Source: Sulfuritalea sp.
GTDB taxonomy: Bacteria > Pseudomonadota > Gammaproteobacteria > Burkholderiales > Rhodocyclaceae
Assembly (NCBI GenBank): GCA_030247575.1
Contig: JAOTRV010000003.1
Location: 1 to 64,000 of the forward strand
Reading direction: 5' to 3'
DNA length: 64,000 bases
Every line of letters starts with the position of its first letter. Positions within the stretch are counted from its first letter, which is position 1. Under the pieces are notes generated by a model that was not told the DNA's origin, did not search any database, and worked only from the letters and a program-made list of their open reading frames with translations. The position numbers were made by a program, and so were the translations under genes. Shown piece by piece: positions 51,170 through 61,477 of this stretch.

Positions 51170-54100
51170 GTGAACGCGCTTTCGCTGAAATCGATTCTCA
51201 CTACCGATGTAGTGACCTGCGGCACCGAAGAGGCGCTGGGCGAGGTGCTGCGCGTCATGGAGCGCAAGCGGATCAGCTGCATTGTGGTGATCGACGGGGA
51301 ACGGCGTCCCTGCGGCATTTTCACCGAACGCGACGCGGTGGCGCTGCTGGCCGCCGACGGATTTGCTCCTGCCAGTCCCGTGCGCGAGGCGATGAGCCGG
51401 CCCGTGGTGAGCTTCCCCCTGGCGTCCGATTTTCGCGATGCCTACCAGCTCATGCTGGTCAACGAGGTGCACCATCTGGTGGCCGTGGATGCCGAGGGCC
51501 GGGTGGCAGGCGTGCTGACCGAAGCGGATCTTCTCGCCGACCCCGGCGACGAATACCTGGTTGCGCCGAAGACTGTCGCTGCGGCGATGACCCGGGACGT
51601 CACTACCCTCGACGCCGGGGCATCGCTGCAGGATGCCCTGCGCCTGATGCACAAGCGCCACAGCGACCACGTGGTGGTGACCGAGGCCAATGCGCCGGTG
51701 GGCATGGTGACCGATCGCGATGTGGTGCGCTTCGCCGCCGGCGGCACGCGCGGGCAGACGCCGCTGGCGGATCTGATCGCGCGCCGTGTGCACTCCATAG
51801 CGCCCGGCCAGACGCTGCAGCAGGCAGCGGAGCGCATGGCCGGGCTCGGCGTGCGCCGCCTGCTGGTCATCGAACGGGACCGCATGCTCGGCGTGCTGAC
51901 GCGGCACGACATCGTGCGCGCGATGCAGGGGCGCCATGTCGAGTTCCTGCGCGAAACGATTGCCCGCCTGCGTCGCGAACTGGCCAGGCCCGGCGGGCGC
52001 CACGGCGAGTTCGGCCGCCACATGATTCTCGGCAGCGTGTTCGACCGCATCGCCGACGGCGTGGTCCTGGCGGACGCGACGAGCGGCGCCTATGTCGAAG
52101 CCAACGACCGGGCCTGCGAACTGCTCGGCTTTTCGCGCGAGGAAATTCTTTCTCGCCACGTCTGGGAAATTTCCAACAGTTTTGCCGATGCCACGGCGTG
52201 GCGTGTCTGGAGTGCCGGCCTGACGGAACAGGTGCGCGTGGTCAATACCGACTACCGCCGCGGCGACGGCAGCCTGCTTCCGGTAGAGGTGCGCGTCTAT
52301 CAGGTACACGATGGCGAGCGACAGCTGCACGTGGCGATCCTTCGCGACTTCTCGGCCACGCGCCAGATCGAAGCCGCGCTGCGCGAAGGCGAGCGCTATT
52401 ACCGGCACGTGATCGACAGCGCGGTCGACGGCTACTTCGCCATGGACCCCCAGCGCCGCTTCATCGAAGTCAATGACACGCTGTGCAATCTGTTCGGCTA
52501 TCCGCGCGAGGAGTGGCTGGGACAAACGCCGATCGGCTTCATCGCCGAGGAGAGCCGCGCCGAGCTGATCGCCCAGATGCAGCGCATCGATACCACCGAT
52601 CGCCGGCGCTATCAGCTGATCGCCCGGCGCAAGGACGGCACCACCTTCCCCATCCTGCTCAACAACACCACGCATCGCAACGAGAAGGGCGGGATCGTCG
52701 GCTCCTTCGGCTTCATCACCGACTTGACGCCGATTGTCGAAGCGCAGCGTGCCGTGGCCGAATCCGAGCGCGAGCTGCGCGGCATCCTCGACGACCTGCA
52801 GGACACCTACTACCGCACCGACCAGACCGGAACGATCGTGCGCGCCTCGCGTTCCGTCGAACAACTGCTCGGCTATACGGCGGAGGAGATGCTGGGCCGC
52901 AAGCTGACCGATTTTTACTGCTCGCAGGCCGACCGCGACGAGTTTCTTGCCAAGATGCAGGCCAACGGCGGCCATATCGTCGGCGGCGAGTCGCGTTTGC
53001 GGCACCGGGACGGGCATGAGCTGTGGGTGATTACCACGGCGCATTTCATTCGCGATGCCGCCGGCAATGTCGTCGGCGTCGAGGGCACCACGCGCGACAA
53101 CACCCGGCAGCGCCGTGCCGAAGAGGAGTTGCGGCTTGCGGCCAAGGTGTTCGAGAGCAGCGGCGAAGCGATCATGATCACCGACGCCGAAGGCTGCATC
53201 ATCTCGGTCAATCAGGCGTTTTCAAGAATTACCGGCCATGCCGCGGCCGAGGTGGTCGGTCGCAACGCGAGCATGCTGGCCTCGGGCAGGCACGGCCGCG
53301 AGTTTTTTGCCGACATGTGGCGCGCCATGCTCGATAGCGGATACTGGCACGGCGAGATATGGAACCGGCGGCGCAATGGCGAGATCTTTCCGGAATGGCT
53401 GGGCATTTCGTCGGTGCGCGACGGGCAGGGAAAGATCACGCATTTTGTCGGGATTTTCGCCGACATCAGCGAACGAAAGGCGGCCGAAGCCAAGATCGCC
53501 TTCCTCGCCCATCACGATCCGCTGACGGGACTGCCCAACCGGCTGCTGCTGAAGGACCGCATGGAGCAGGCCATGGTTCATGGCGAGCGCAACGGCAACA
53601 GGGTGGCGCTGCTGTTCGTCGACCTGGACCGCTTCAAGGCGGTGAACGATGCCTTCGGCCATCCGGTGGGCGATGCGCTGCTGCGCGATGCGGCGCAGCG
53701 GCTGCTGGATTGCGTGCGCGACTCCGACACGATCAGCCGTCACGGCGGCGACGAATTCCTCGTGGTGCTCACCGATCTGCAGAATTCCGAGGTGCCGGCC
53801 CGGATTGCGGCCAAGATCATGGCGGTGCTCGGCGAACCCTTCCACATCGACGACCACGAAGCGACCATCTCCGCCTCGGTCGGCATTGCGGTGTATCCGG
53901 AAGACGGCGCGGTCTTCGACGAGTTGCTGAAGAAGGCCGACATCGCCATGTATCACGCCAAGGAAGCCGGTCGCAACGCCTTCCGCTTCTACACCGAACG
54001 CATGAATGCCGATGCGCAGGAAAGGATCGACCTGCACAGCCGCCTGCGCCGCGCGCTCGACCGCGGCGAGTTCGTGCTGCATTACCAGCCGCTGATCGAT

Positions 54101-54793
54101 CTGAAAAGCGGCCGCATCGTCGGCGGCGAAGCGCTGCTGCGCTGGCAGAGCCCCGAACGCGGACTCATTGAGCCCGAGCAGTTCATAACCGCGGCGGAGC
54201 ACAGCGGCCTGATCGTGCCGCTCGGCGAATGGGTGCTGCAGGAAGCCTGCCGCGAACTGGCGCACTGGCATGCGCAGGGCTACCTGGATCTGTCAATGGC
54301 GGTGAATATCTCCGCCATCCAGTTTCGCCGCGGCGACGTCGAGGAGACGGTGCTGCGCGCGCTGGCCGCCGCCGGCGCAACACCGGCGGCGCTGGAGCTG
54401 GAACTCACCGAATCGATCCTGATCGACGGCGCCGAACAGGTGCTGGCTGCCATCAGGAGGCTGCAGGCGATTGGCGTGCGGCTGGCGATCGACGATTTCG
54501 GCAGCGGCTATTCCAGCCTTGCCTACCTCAAGCGCTTCGCCGTGGACAAGCTGAAGATCGACCAGTCCTTCGTGCGCGACATCGTGAGTGACCAGGATGA
54601 CGCGGCGATCGTGCGTGCCGTGATCCAGATGGCGCGCAGCCTCAATCTGAAGGTGCTCGCCGAGGGCGTCGAGAGCGAGGCCGTGGCCGAGCAATTGCGC
54701 GCCATGGATTGCGATCTGGTGCAGGGCTACCATTTCGGCCGGCCGATGCCGGCGGCGGAATTCCGCGACCTGATCGGCGCGGAACCGGGCTGA
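51170..54793 (+). CDS. CBS-PAS-GGDEF-EAL cyclic di-GMP signalling protein
   Basis: 1207 residues from a GTG start (ATG at 51143 or 51110 are alternatives). Four CBS repeats form two Bateman modules (about 3-120 and 125-245) that may bind adenosine nucleotides. Four PAS domains follow (about 280-390, 400-525, 530-650, 655-775), then GGDEF (near 858-862, with RDSD inhibitory site upstream) and EAL (EALLRW near 985). Both enzymatic motifs appear active. No membrane segment is visible, so it is cytoplasmic and may link energy status or redox to cyclic di-GMP. It is divergent from fbp and convergent with glnS. Confidence 0.92.
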   Translation: MNALSLKSILTTDVVTCGTEEALGEVLRVMERKRISCIVVIDGERRPCGIFTERDAVALLAADGFAPASPVREAMSRPVVSFPLASDFRDAYQLMLVNEVHHLVAVDAEGRVAGVLTEADLLADPGDEYLVAPKTVAAAMTRDVTTLDAGASLQDALRLMHKRHSDHVVVTEANAPVGMVTDRDVVRFAAGGTRGQTPLADLIARRVHSIAPGQTLQQAAERMAGLGVRRLLVIERDRMLGVLTRHDIVRAMQGRHVEFLRETIARLRRELARPGGRHGEFGRHMILGSVFDRIADGVVLADATSGAYVEANDRACELLGFSREEILSRHVWEISNSFADATAWRVWSAGLTEQVRVVNTDYRRGDGSLLPVEVRVYQVHDGERQLHVAILRDFSATRQIEAALREGERYYRHVIDSAVDGYFAMDPQRRFIEVNDTLCNLFGYPREEWLGQTPIGFIAEESRAELIAQMQRIDTTDRRRYQLIARRKDGTTFPILLNNTTHRNEKGGIVGSFGFITDLTPIVEAQRAVAESERELRGILDDLQDTYYRTDQTGTIVRASRSVEQLLGYTAEEMLGRKLTDFYCSQADRDEFLAKMQANGGHIVGGESRLRHRDGHELWVITTAHFIRDAAGNVVGVEGTTRDNTRQRRAEEELRLAAKVFESSGEAIMITDAEGCIISVNQAFSRITGHAAAEVVGRNASMLASGRHGREFFADMWRAMLDSGYWHGEIWNRRRNGEIFPEWLGISSVRDGQGKITHFVGIFADISERKAAEAKIAFLAHHDPLTGLPNRLLLKDRMEQAMVHGERNGNRVALLFVDLDRFKAVNDAFGHPVGDALLRDAAQRLLDCVRDSDTISRHGGDEFLVVLTDLQNSEVPARIAAKIMAVLGEPFHIDDHEATISASVGIAVYPEDGAVFDELLKKADIAMYHAKEAGRNAFRFYTERMNADAQERIDLHSRLRRALDRGEFVLHYQPLIDLKSGRIVGGEALLRWQSPERGLIEPEQFITAAEHSGLIVPLGEWVLQEACRELAHWHAQGYLDLSMAVNISAIQFRRGDVEETVLRALAAAGATPAALELELTESILIDGAEQVLAAIRRLQAIGVRLAIDDFGSGYSSLAYLKRFAVDKLKIDQSFVRDIVSDQDDAAIVRAVIQMARSLNLKVLAEGVESEAVAEQLRAMDCDLVQGYHFGRPMPAAEFRDLIGAEPG

Positions 54794-54797
54794 CCGG

Positions 54798-56558
54798 CTA
54801 TTTCCCCTTCGCCCACGAATCCTTCAGCGTTACCGCGCGGTTGAACACCGGCGCGCCGGGCATCGAGTCGACGCGGTCGGCGACGAAGTAGCCGTGGCGC
54901 TCGAACTGGAAGCGGGCATCGCGTGCCGCTTCCTGCAACGAGGCTTCGAGTTGCGCGGTGATGACGATCTTCGAATTCGGGTTGAGATCGGCGATGAAGT
55001 CGCCTCCGTCGGCGCCCGGCGCCTCGACGGCGAACAGGCGGTCATACAACCGTACTTCGGCCGCATAGGCATGTCTGGCCGAGACCCAGTGGATGTTGCC
55101 CTTGACCTTGTAGGTGTCCGCACCCGGCGTGCCGGATTTGGAATCGGGCATGTATTCGCAATGCACGGCCGTGATCATGCCCGCAGCATCCTTGTCGCAA
55201 CCGATGCATTTGACGACGAAGCCGTAGCGCAGGCGCACGGTATTGCCCGGGAACAAGCGGAAGTAGCCCTTGGGCGGCGCTTCCATGAAGTCCTCGCGCT
55301 CGATCCACAGCTCCTTCGAAAACGGCACCGGGCGCTTGCCCCACTCGGGCTTTTGCGGATGGTTGGGAGCCAGGCATTCCTCTTCCTGTCCCGCCGGGTA
55401 GTTGTCGATGATCAGCTTGACCGGATCGAGCACGGCGATGCGGCGCGGCGCGGTTTCGTTCAGGTGTTCGCGCTGGCATTCCTCCAGCACGCCGATGTCG
55501 ATCCATGAGTCCGACTTGGTGACGCCGATCATTTCGTTGAAGCGGCGGAATGCCTCCGGCGTATAACCGCGGCGACGCGCGCCGACCAGGGTCGGCAGGC
55601 GCGGATCGTCCCAGCCATCGACGTAGCCTTCTTCGACCAGCTGGATCAGCTTGCGCTTGGAGAGCACGACATAGGACAGGTTGAGCCGGGCGAATTCGAT
55701 CTGCTGCGGCAGCGGCGTATTGACGCAATCCAGCTCGGCCAGCCGCGTCAGCAGCCAGTCGTAGAAGGGGCGCTGATCCTCGAATTCGAGGGTGCAGATC
55801 GAGTGGGTGATGTTCTCCAGCGCATCCTCGATCGGATGGGCGTAGGTGTACATCGGGTAGATGCACCAGACGTCGCCGGTGGCGTGGTGCGTGGCGTGGC
55901 GGATGCGGTAGATGGCCGGATCGCGCAGGTTGATGTTGCCCGAGGCCATGTCCACCTTGGCGCGCAGGATGTGCGCGCCATCGGCGAATTCGCCGGCCTT
56001 CATGCGGCGGAACAGGTCGAGGTTCTCGGCCGGCGTGCGGTCGCGGTAGGGAGAGTTCTTTCCCGCTTCGGTCAGTGTGCCGCGGCTGGCGCGCATTTCT
56101 TCGGCGGACTGCGAATCGACGTAGGCGTGGCCGGCTTCGATCAGCTTCTCGGCAAAGTCGTACATCCACTGGAAGTAGTCGGACGCGAAATACTGGTTGA
56201 TCGTGCCCGCATTTTCCCAACTGAAGCCCAGCCAGTGCACGGCATCGATGATGGAATCGACATACTCCTGTTCTTCCTTTTCCGGATTGGTGTCGTCGAA
56301 ACGCAGGTGGCAGGCGCCCTGGTAATCCAGCGCCAGGCCGAAATTCAGGCAGATCGACTTGGCGTGCCCGAAGTGCAGGTAGCCGTTGGGTTCCGGCGGG
56401 AAGCGGGTGCGAATCCTTGCCGTGTCGCCGGCGTCTACTCTCTGCTGTGCGGCAGGGCCGGGCTTGCCGGACCAGCGGCGCGCGGCATAGGCATCGGCGG
56501 CGAGGTCGGCGTCGATGATGTGGCGGATGAAATTGGAGGGTTTGTCGTTGTCGGCCAT
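54798..56558 (-). CDS. glnS: glutaminyl-tRNA synthetase
   Basis: 586 residues; E. coli has 554. Class I motifs are HFGH in PPEPNGYLHFGHAKS near 53-67 and the KMSKS-like VLSKRKLI. The anticodon-binding beta barrels are complete. The N-terminus contains about 23 residues between ADAYA and RIRTRFPPEPNG that many relatives lack, ending in QRVDAGDTA, which is encoded by a short interspersed repeat. The stop lies 4 bases from the convergent CBS-PAS gene. Confidence 0.97.
   Translation of the reverse strand: MADNDKPSNFIRHIIDADLAADAYAARRWSGKPGPAAQQRVDAGDTARIRTRFPPEPNGYLHFGHAKSICLNFGLALDYQGACHLRFDDTNPEKEEQEYVDSIIDAVHWLGFSWENAGTINQYFASDYFQWMYDFAEKLIEAGHAYVDSQSAEEMRASRGTLTEAGKNSPYRDRTPAENLDLFRRMKAGEFADGAHILRAKVDMASGNINLRDPAIYRIRHATHHATGDVWCIYPMYTYAHPIEDALENITHSICTLEFEDQRPFYDWLLTRLAELDCVNTPLPQQIEFARLNLSYVVLSKRKLIQLVEEGYVDGWDDPRLPTLVGARRRGYTPEAFRRFNEMIGVTKSDSWIDIGVLEECQREHLNETAPRRIAVLDPVKLIIDNYPAGQEEECLAPNHPQKPEWGKRPVPFSKELWIEREDFMEAPPKGYFRLFPGNTVRLRYGFVVKCIGCDKDAAGMITAVHCEYMPDSKSGTPGADTYKVKGNIHWVSARHAYAAEVRLYDRLFAVEAPGADGGDFIADLNPNSKIVITAQLEASLQEAARDARFQFERHGYFVADRVDSMPGAPVFNRAVTLKDSWAKGK
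56418..56441 (-). repeat. short interspersed repeat, copy h
   Basis: Minus-strand match AGAGTAGACGCCGGCG then ACACGGCA, same core as copy a. It lies in the extra N-terminal segment of GlnRS, read as RVDAGDTA. Confidence 0.75.
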
Positions 56559-56608
56559 GGCGGCGGTGGGCTTTGCGGCGAAGCTGCAATTCTACCGGCA
56601 GGCGTAAA

Positions 56609-57001
56609 ATGACGACAATGAATTGGACAAGTCTTCTGGCCATAGGCGGCGGTGCGGTGCTTGGCGCCTGGCTGCGCTACGGGCTGGGGCTCTGGCTGAA
56701 CCCGGTCTTCGTCGCGGTGCCGATGGGCACGCTCGCTGCCAACCTGATCGGCGGCTATCTGGTCGGTGCGGCCGTGATGGTGTTCCACCTCAATGCCGAG
56801 ATGCCGCCCGAGCTCAAGCTGTTCTTCATCACCGGCTTCCTGGGTGCGCTGACGACCTTCTCGACTTTTTCCGCCGAGGTGGTGCACCTGATCCAGAGCA
56901 CACGCTACGGCTGGGCGGCGGGCGCCGCGGCCCTGCACCTGTTCGGCTCGTTGTTGATGACCGGACTGGGCATTTTCACCATCCACAAGCTGGCGCAATG
57001 A
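56609..57001 (+). CDS. crcB: fluoride ion channel CrcB/Fluc
   Basis: 130 residues with four membrane helices. Typical motifs are GAVLGAWLRYGLG, GTLAANLIGGYLVG and GFLGALTTFSTFS, which include the phenylalanines and the central sodium site of the dual-topology fluoride channel. Start at ATG 56609; the ATG at 56618 is also possible. hrpA overlaps its stop (ATGA). Confidence 0.95.
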   Translation: MTTMNWTSLLAIGGGAVLGAWLRYGLGLWLNPVFVAVPMGTLAANLIGGYLVGAAVMVFHLNAEMPPELKLFFITGFLGALTTFSTFSAEVVHLIQSTRYGWAAGAAALHLFGSLLMTGLGIFTIHKLAQ

Positions 57002-60000
57002 GGTTCGACCCCGAGGCGCGGCGGGCGGCGCGGCCCGCGCTGAGCTATGACGAAGCCTTGCCGGTCAATGTGCGGCGGGCCGAGATCGGCGCGGCCATAC
57101 TCAAGCACCAGGTGGTGGTGATCTGCGGCGAGACCGGCTCGGGCAAGACCACGCAGTTGCCGAAAATCTGCCTCGAAATCGGACGCGGGCTGAATGGCCT
57201 GATCGGTCATACCCAGCCCCGCCGCATTGCCGCGCGCGCCACGGCGACGCGCATCGCGCAGGAGCTGAAGTCCGAACTGGGTCGCCACGTCGGCTTCAAG
57301 ATCCGCTTTACCGACAAGAGCACGTCGTCCTCCTACATCAAGCTGATGACCGACGGCATCCTGCTCGCCGAAACCCAGACCGACCCGCTCTTGCGCCAGT
57401 ACGACACGATACTGATCGACGAGGCGCACGAGCGCAGCCTCAACATCGATTTCCTGCTCGGCTACCTGCGGCAACTGCTGCCGAAGCGGCCCGACCTGAA
57501 AGTCATCGTCACCTCGGCCACGCTCGATGCCGAGCGCTTCAGCAAACACTTCACCCTTGACGGAAATGCGGCGCCGGTGATCGAGGTTTCCGGCCGGCTC
57601 TATCCGATCGAGACACGCTTCCGGCCGTTCGACGAGAAGAAGGACACGGATATCAACGACGCCATCGTCGATGCCGTCGACGAAGCGCATCGCACCGGGC
57701 CGGGCGACGTGCTGGTGTTCCTGCCCGGCGAGCGCGAGATACGCGAGGCGGCCGAGGCGCTGCGCAAACACCATCCACCAGGGCTCGAAGTCCTGCCGCT
57801 GTTCGCGCGCCAGACCGCTGCCGAGCAGGGTCGCGTTTTCGCCTCGCATCAGGGCCAGCGCGTGGTGCTGGCGACCAACGTCGCCGAGACCTCGCTGACC
57901 GTGCCCGGCATCCGCTACGTGATCGATTCGGGGCTGGCGCGCGTCAAGCGCTACTCGCATCGCAACAAGGTCGAGCAATTGCAGGTCGAACCGATCTCGC
58001 GCGCGGCGGCCAGCCAGCGCGCCGGGCGTTGCGGCCGCGTCTCGGCCGGCGTTTGCTTCAAGCTTTACGACGAAGAGGATTTCAACCAGCGCCCGGCCTA
58101 CACCGAGCCCGAGATCCTGCGCTCCAGTCTGGCCGGCGTCATCCTGCGCATGAAGTCGCTGCACCTGGGCGATGTCGAGGACTTCCCCTTCCTCGAAGCG
58201 CCGCTGCCGCGCATGATCGCCGACGGCTACCAGTTGCTCGCCGAGCTGGGCGCTATCGACGAGACGACGAAAGAGCTGACCCAGGTTGGTTTCGAACTGG
58301 CCAAGCTGCCGCTGGACCCGAAGATCGGACGCATGATATTGGCGGCGCGGGAACACAACTGCCTGCGCGAAGTGCTGGTCATCGCCGCCGCGCTGGGCAC
58401 CCAGGACCCGCGCGACAGGCCGCAGGAACATGCCGCGGCCGCCGACCAGGCCCATGCCAAGTGGAAGGACGAGAAATCCGAGTTCCTTTCCTATCTCAAG
58501 CTCTGGGCCGCCGGCGACGAAATCTGGAAGCACGAAACCTCGAACAAGCAGCGCCAGTGGTGCCGGCAGAACTTCATCAACTGGCTGCGCTTGCGCGAGT
58601 GGCGCGACGTGCATGGCCAGCTGATGACCCTGTGTCACGAACATGGCTGGAAGGAGAACCAGATTCCCGCTTCCTACGAGGCGATCCACAAGGCGCTGCT
58701 GACCGGCCTGCTCGGGCACATCGGCCTCGTCAGCGAAGAAGACAAAAACTATCTCGGTGCGCGCGGCATCCGCTTCTACATCCACCCCGGTTCGAGCCTC
58801 GTCAAGAAAGCCGGACGCTGGATCGTCGCCGCCGAACTGGTGGAAACCTCGCGATTGTTTGCCAGATGCGTCGCGCGCATCGAGCCGGAATGGCTGGAGC
58901 AGGTCGGCGGCCACCTGATCCGCAAGCATGTCTATGAGCCGCACTGGGAGAAGGGCCCGGGCCAGGTCGTGGCCTGGGAGCGCGTCACGCTGCATGGCCT
59001 GATGATCCATGCCAAGCGCCGCGTGCACTACGGACCGACGGATCCGAAACTGGCGCGCGAAATCCTGATCCGCGAAGCGCTGGTCGAAGGCCAGGTCGGC
59101 GAGGACTGGGTGCGCAAGTGGCGCTTCTTCCAGCACAACGCCAAGCTCATGAAGGAAATCCTGGCGCTGGAACACAAGTCGCGGCGGCCCGACGTGCTGG
59201 TCGACGACGAGCTGATATACGCCTTCTACGACGACAAGATTCCCGAGGGCATCATCACGCTGGCAGCCTTCGACCACTGGCGGCGCGAGGCCGAGGCGGC
59301 CAACCCGAAACTGCTCTGCCTGGAAAAGGAGCAGTTGATGCGCCACGAGGCGGCCGGCATCACCACCGACGCCTTTCCGCCGGCGCTGACCCATCGCGGC
59401 CAGAGCTTCAAGCTGAGTTACCACCATGACCCCGGCGCGGCGGACGACGGCGTCACGTTGACGCTGCCGCTGACGGCGCTCAACCAGTTGCCGGCCAATC
59501 GCTGCGAATGGCTGGTGCCGGGGCTGCTCAAGGAAAAAATCCTGGCGCTGCTGAAGACCCTGCAGCAGAAATATCGCCATCGCCTGCAGCCGCTCGATGA
59601 GTTTGCGAGCGACTTCTGCGACGCCGATCATGATCGCGACGAGCCGCTGGTGCGTGCGCTGACGCGGGCGGCGGAGGAACATCTGGCCATGAAGCTGCCG
59701 CTCGATGCCTTCCGCAGCGGCGAGTTGCGCCCCCATCTGTTCATGAATTTCCGCCTGGTCGACGAACACGGCGGCACGTTGGCCATTTCGCGCAATCTTG
59801 CCGAATTGCGCGCCGACTATCGCGACCGCGTCGAGCAGGTCTATGCTGCGGCCGAAGTCACACACGAGGCCGCCGGCGAAGCATCGGGCGTCACGGCGTG
59901 GACCTTCGGTACTTTGCCCGAACTCATGGAAGTGAGAGTCGGCGCTGGCACCACGGTGGGTTTTCCGGCACTGGTGGATATGGGCGAGAGCGTGCGCCTG

Positions 60001-60741
60001 ATCGCCTTCGACACCGAGGACAAGGCACGTGCCGAGCACCGCCGCGGCATAGCGCGACTCTTCGCGCTGCAGCTCGCGGCGCAGGTCAAGGCCATCGAGA
60101 AGCTGCCGGGGCTGCGCGAACTCGCGCTGCAATTCATTTCGCTGGGCACCGAGAAGGAGCTGCGCGAGCAGCTGGTCGCCGTGATGCTGGAGCGCACCTG
60201 CCTGATGGACCCGCTGCCGGCCGAAGAGTCGACGTTCGCGACACGGCGCGAGGCGGCGCGCGGCCGCATCCTGCTGGTGGCGCAGGAGATTCTGCGCCTG
60301 ATCGGGACCATTCTGGCCGAGCATGCCGTGCTGGCAAAGAAACTCGCCGCGATGCAGAAGGCATACCCGCAGGCCTGCGCCGACATCGGCGCGCAACTGG
60401 CCGAACTCATGCCCAGGAGGTTCATCGCTGCCACCGCCTTCGAGCGGCTGCAGCACTATCCGCGCTACCTCAAGGCCGCCAGCCTGCGGCTGGAAAAGGC
60501 GCGCAGCGATCCGGCGCGCGACACGCGCCTCATGGCAGACTGGCAGGCGCTGGGCCGGCCCTGGGAGCGCGAGCGCAACGCGATGCTGAAATCCGGACAA
60601 CAGGGCGACGCCTTCCTCGACGAGTTCCGCTGGCTGCTCGAAGAGCTGCGCGTCGCGCTGTTTGCGCAGGAACTGAAGACTTCGTCGCCCGTTTCGGTGA
60701 AGCGATTGCAGAAGATGTGGGATAGTCGGCTACACAAATGA
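56998..60741 (+). CDS. hrpA: ATP-dependent RNA helicase HrpA
   Basis: 1247 residues, as expected for the long HrpA form. DEAH-box motor with GETGSGKTTQLPK near 36, DEAHERSLN, SATLDAERFS, and helicase-C motifs (TNVAETSLTVPGI, QRAGRCGRV); HA2, OB and a long DUF3418 C-terminal domain follow. It acts on mRNA and fimbrial transcripts in E. coli. Two short interspersed repeats fall in the C-terminal half. The start overlaps crcB. Confidence 0.96.
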   Translation: MRFDPEARRAARPALSYDEALPVNVRRAEIGAAILKHQVVVICGETGSGKTTQLPKICLEIGRGLNGLIGHTQPRRIAARATATRIAQELKSELGRHVGFKIRFTDKSTSSSYIKLMTDGILLAETQTDPLLRQYDTILIDEAHERSLNIDFLLGYLRQLLPKRPDLKVIVTSATLDAERFSKHFTLDGNAAPVIEVSGRLYPIETRFRPFDEKKDTDINDAIVDAVDEAHRTGPGDVLVFLPGEREIREAAEALRKHHPPGLEVLPLFARQTAAEQGRVFASHQGQRVVLATNVAETSLTVPGIRYVIDSGLARVKRYSHRNKVEQLQVEPISRAAASQRAGRCGRVSAGVCFKLYDEEDFNQRPAYTEPEILRSSLAGVILRMKSLHLGDVEDFPFLEAPLPRMIADGYQLLAELGAIDETTKELTQVGFELAKLPLDPKIGRMILAAREHNCLREVLVIAAALGTQDPRDRPQEHAAAADQAHAKWKDEKSEFLSYLKLWAAGDEIWKHETSNKQRQWCRQNFINWLRLREWRDVHGQLMTLCHEHGWKENQIPASYEAIHKALLTGLLGHIGLVSEEDKNYLGARGIRFYIHPGSSLVKKAGRWIVAAELVETSRLFARCVARIEPEWLEQVGGHLIRKHVYEPHWEKGPGQVVAWERVTLHGLMIHAKRRVHYGPTDPKLAREILIREALVEGQVGEDWVRKWRFFQHNAKLMKEILALEHKSRRPDVLVDDELIYAFYDDKIPEGIITLAAFDHWRREAEAANPKLLCLEKEQLMRHEAAGITTDAFPPALTHRGQSFKLSYHHDPGAADDGVTLTLPLTALNQLPANRCEWLVPGLLKEKILALLKTLQQKYRHRLQPLDEFASDFCDADHDRDEPLVRALTRAAEEHLAMKLPLDAFRSGELRPHLFMNFRLVDEHGGTLAISRNLAELRADYRDRVEQVYAAAEVTHEAAGEASGVTAWTFGTLPELMEVRVGAGTTVGFPALVDMGESVRLIAFDTEDKARAEHRRGIARLFALQLAAQVKAIEKLPGLRELALQFISLGTEKELREQLVAVMLERTCLMDPLPAEESTFATRREAARGRILLVAQEILRLIGTILAEHAVLAKKLAAMQKAYPQACADIGAQLAELMPRRFIAATAFERLQHYPRYLKAASLRLEKARSDPARDTRLMADWQALGRPWERERNAMLKSGQQGDAFLDEFRWLLEELRVALFAQELKTSSPVSVKRLQKMWDSRLHK
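59935..59958 (+). repeat. short interspersed repeat, copy i
   Basis: Plus-strand match AGAGTCGGCGCTGGCA then CCACGGTG, with a few deviations. It lies in hrpA, read as RVGAGTTV. Confidence 0.55.
60225..60248 (+). repeat. short interspersed repeat, copy l
   Basis: Plus-strand match AGAGTCGACGTTCGCG then ACACGGCG, two deviations. It lies in hrpA 290 bases after copy i, read as ESTFATRR like copy f. Confidence 0.55.
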
Positions 60742-60763
60742 GTTGCCTGCGTGAGGGATCGTG

Positions 60764-61477
60764 ATGATTGAGGTGTTTGCGGCATTCGGCAAATCGCTGC
60801 GCGACCTGACGCGCGCCGAGGTGCTGTGGCAGGCGATCTGGCCACCGCTGCTGGCGCTGGTGTTGTGGACCGCGGTCGCCTTCGCGGTCTGGACACACGG
60901 CGTGGCGCTGATGGCCGGCGTCGTACCCGAACTGCGCTGGTCGGGCTGGGAATGGGTGACGCAGTGGGCGGCGGTCATCCTGTTGCTGGCGGCCTTCGCG
61001 GCGCTGATCTATTTCACGGCAATCTTCCTGGTGGCGGTGTTCGCCCTGCCGCGCCTGGTCGATCTGGTGGCGGCTTCCGACTATCCCGATCTCGGCCGCC
61101 ACGGCGAAAACGTGTTCCGGGGCAGTCTGGGCAATACCGTGGCGGTCGGCGCGATCTTCGTCGTGGGGAGCCTGGCGACGCTGCCCCTGCTGCTGGTTCC
61201 CGGCCTGCTGCTGGTGCTGCCGCTGCTGTGGGCGAGCTGGCTGAACCAGCGCACCTTCCGTTTCGACGCACTGGCCGAACATGCGACGCGGGCTGAAATG
61301 CGGCGTCTGGTGGCGGAAAATCGCAGCCGCTTCTACCTTGCCGGCGTCGGTACGGCCGCAGCGGCGCATCTGCCGCTGGTCAATCTGCTGGTGCCGGCTT
61401 TCACCGCGCTGGTTTTCGTGCATCTCGGTCTGGCGGCGTTGCGGCGCCAGCGTCATGAAGGGGGAATCGAGCTATGA
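60764..61477 (+). CDS. EI24-domain inner-membrane protein
   Basis: 237 residues with about four to five membrane segments, including WPPLLALVLWTAVAFAVW, a central pair near 65-95 and LVPGLLLVLPLLWASWLNQRTFRFDALAEHA, the EI24/CysZ signature region. CysZ relatives transport sulfate, but most EI24 proteins are uncharacterised. The ATG at 60764 (GTG at 60761 also possible) follows hrpA after 22 bases and the next gene overlaps. Confidence 0.8.
   Translation: MIEVFAAFGKSLRDLTRAEVLWQAIWPPLLALVLWTAVAFAVWTHGVALMAGVVPELRWSGWEWVTQWAAVILLLAAFAALIYFTAIFLVAVFALPRLVDLVAASDYPDLGRHGENVFRGSLGNTVAVGAIFVVGSLATLPLLLVPGLLLVLPLLWASWLNQRTFRFDALAEHATRAEMRRLVAENRSRFYLAGVGTAAAAHLPLVNLLVPAFTALVFVHLGLAALRRQRHEGGIEL

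Noticed and set aside
54825-54870. A further possible copy of the short interspersed repeat in glnS (GAGTCGACGC near 54864)
   Set aside because: Only the first ten bases match, and they encode VDS of a segment that looks conserved among GlnRS proteins, so a chance match is more likely.
56905-60600. A 1231-codon minus-strand open frame
   Set aside because: It is antisense to hrpA and crcB and shows no domain, only Arg/His/Gln-rich low-complexity output.
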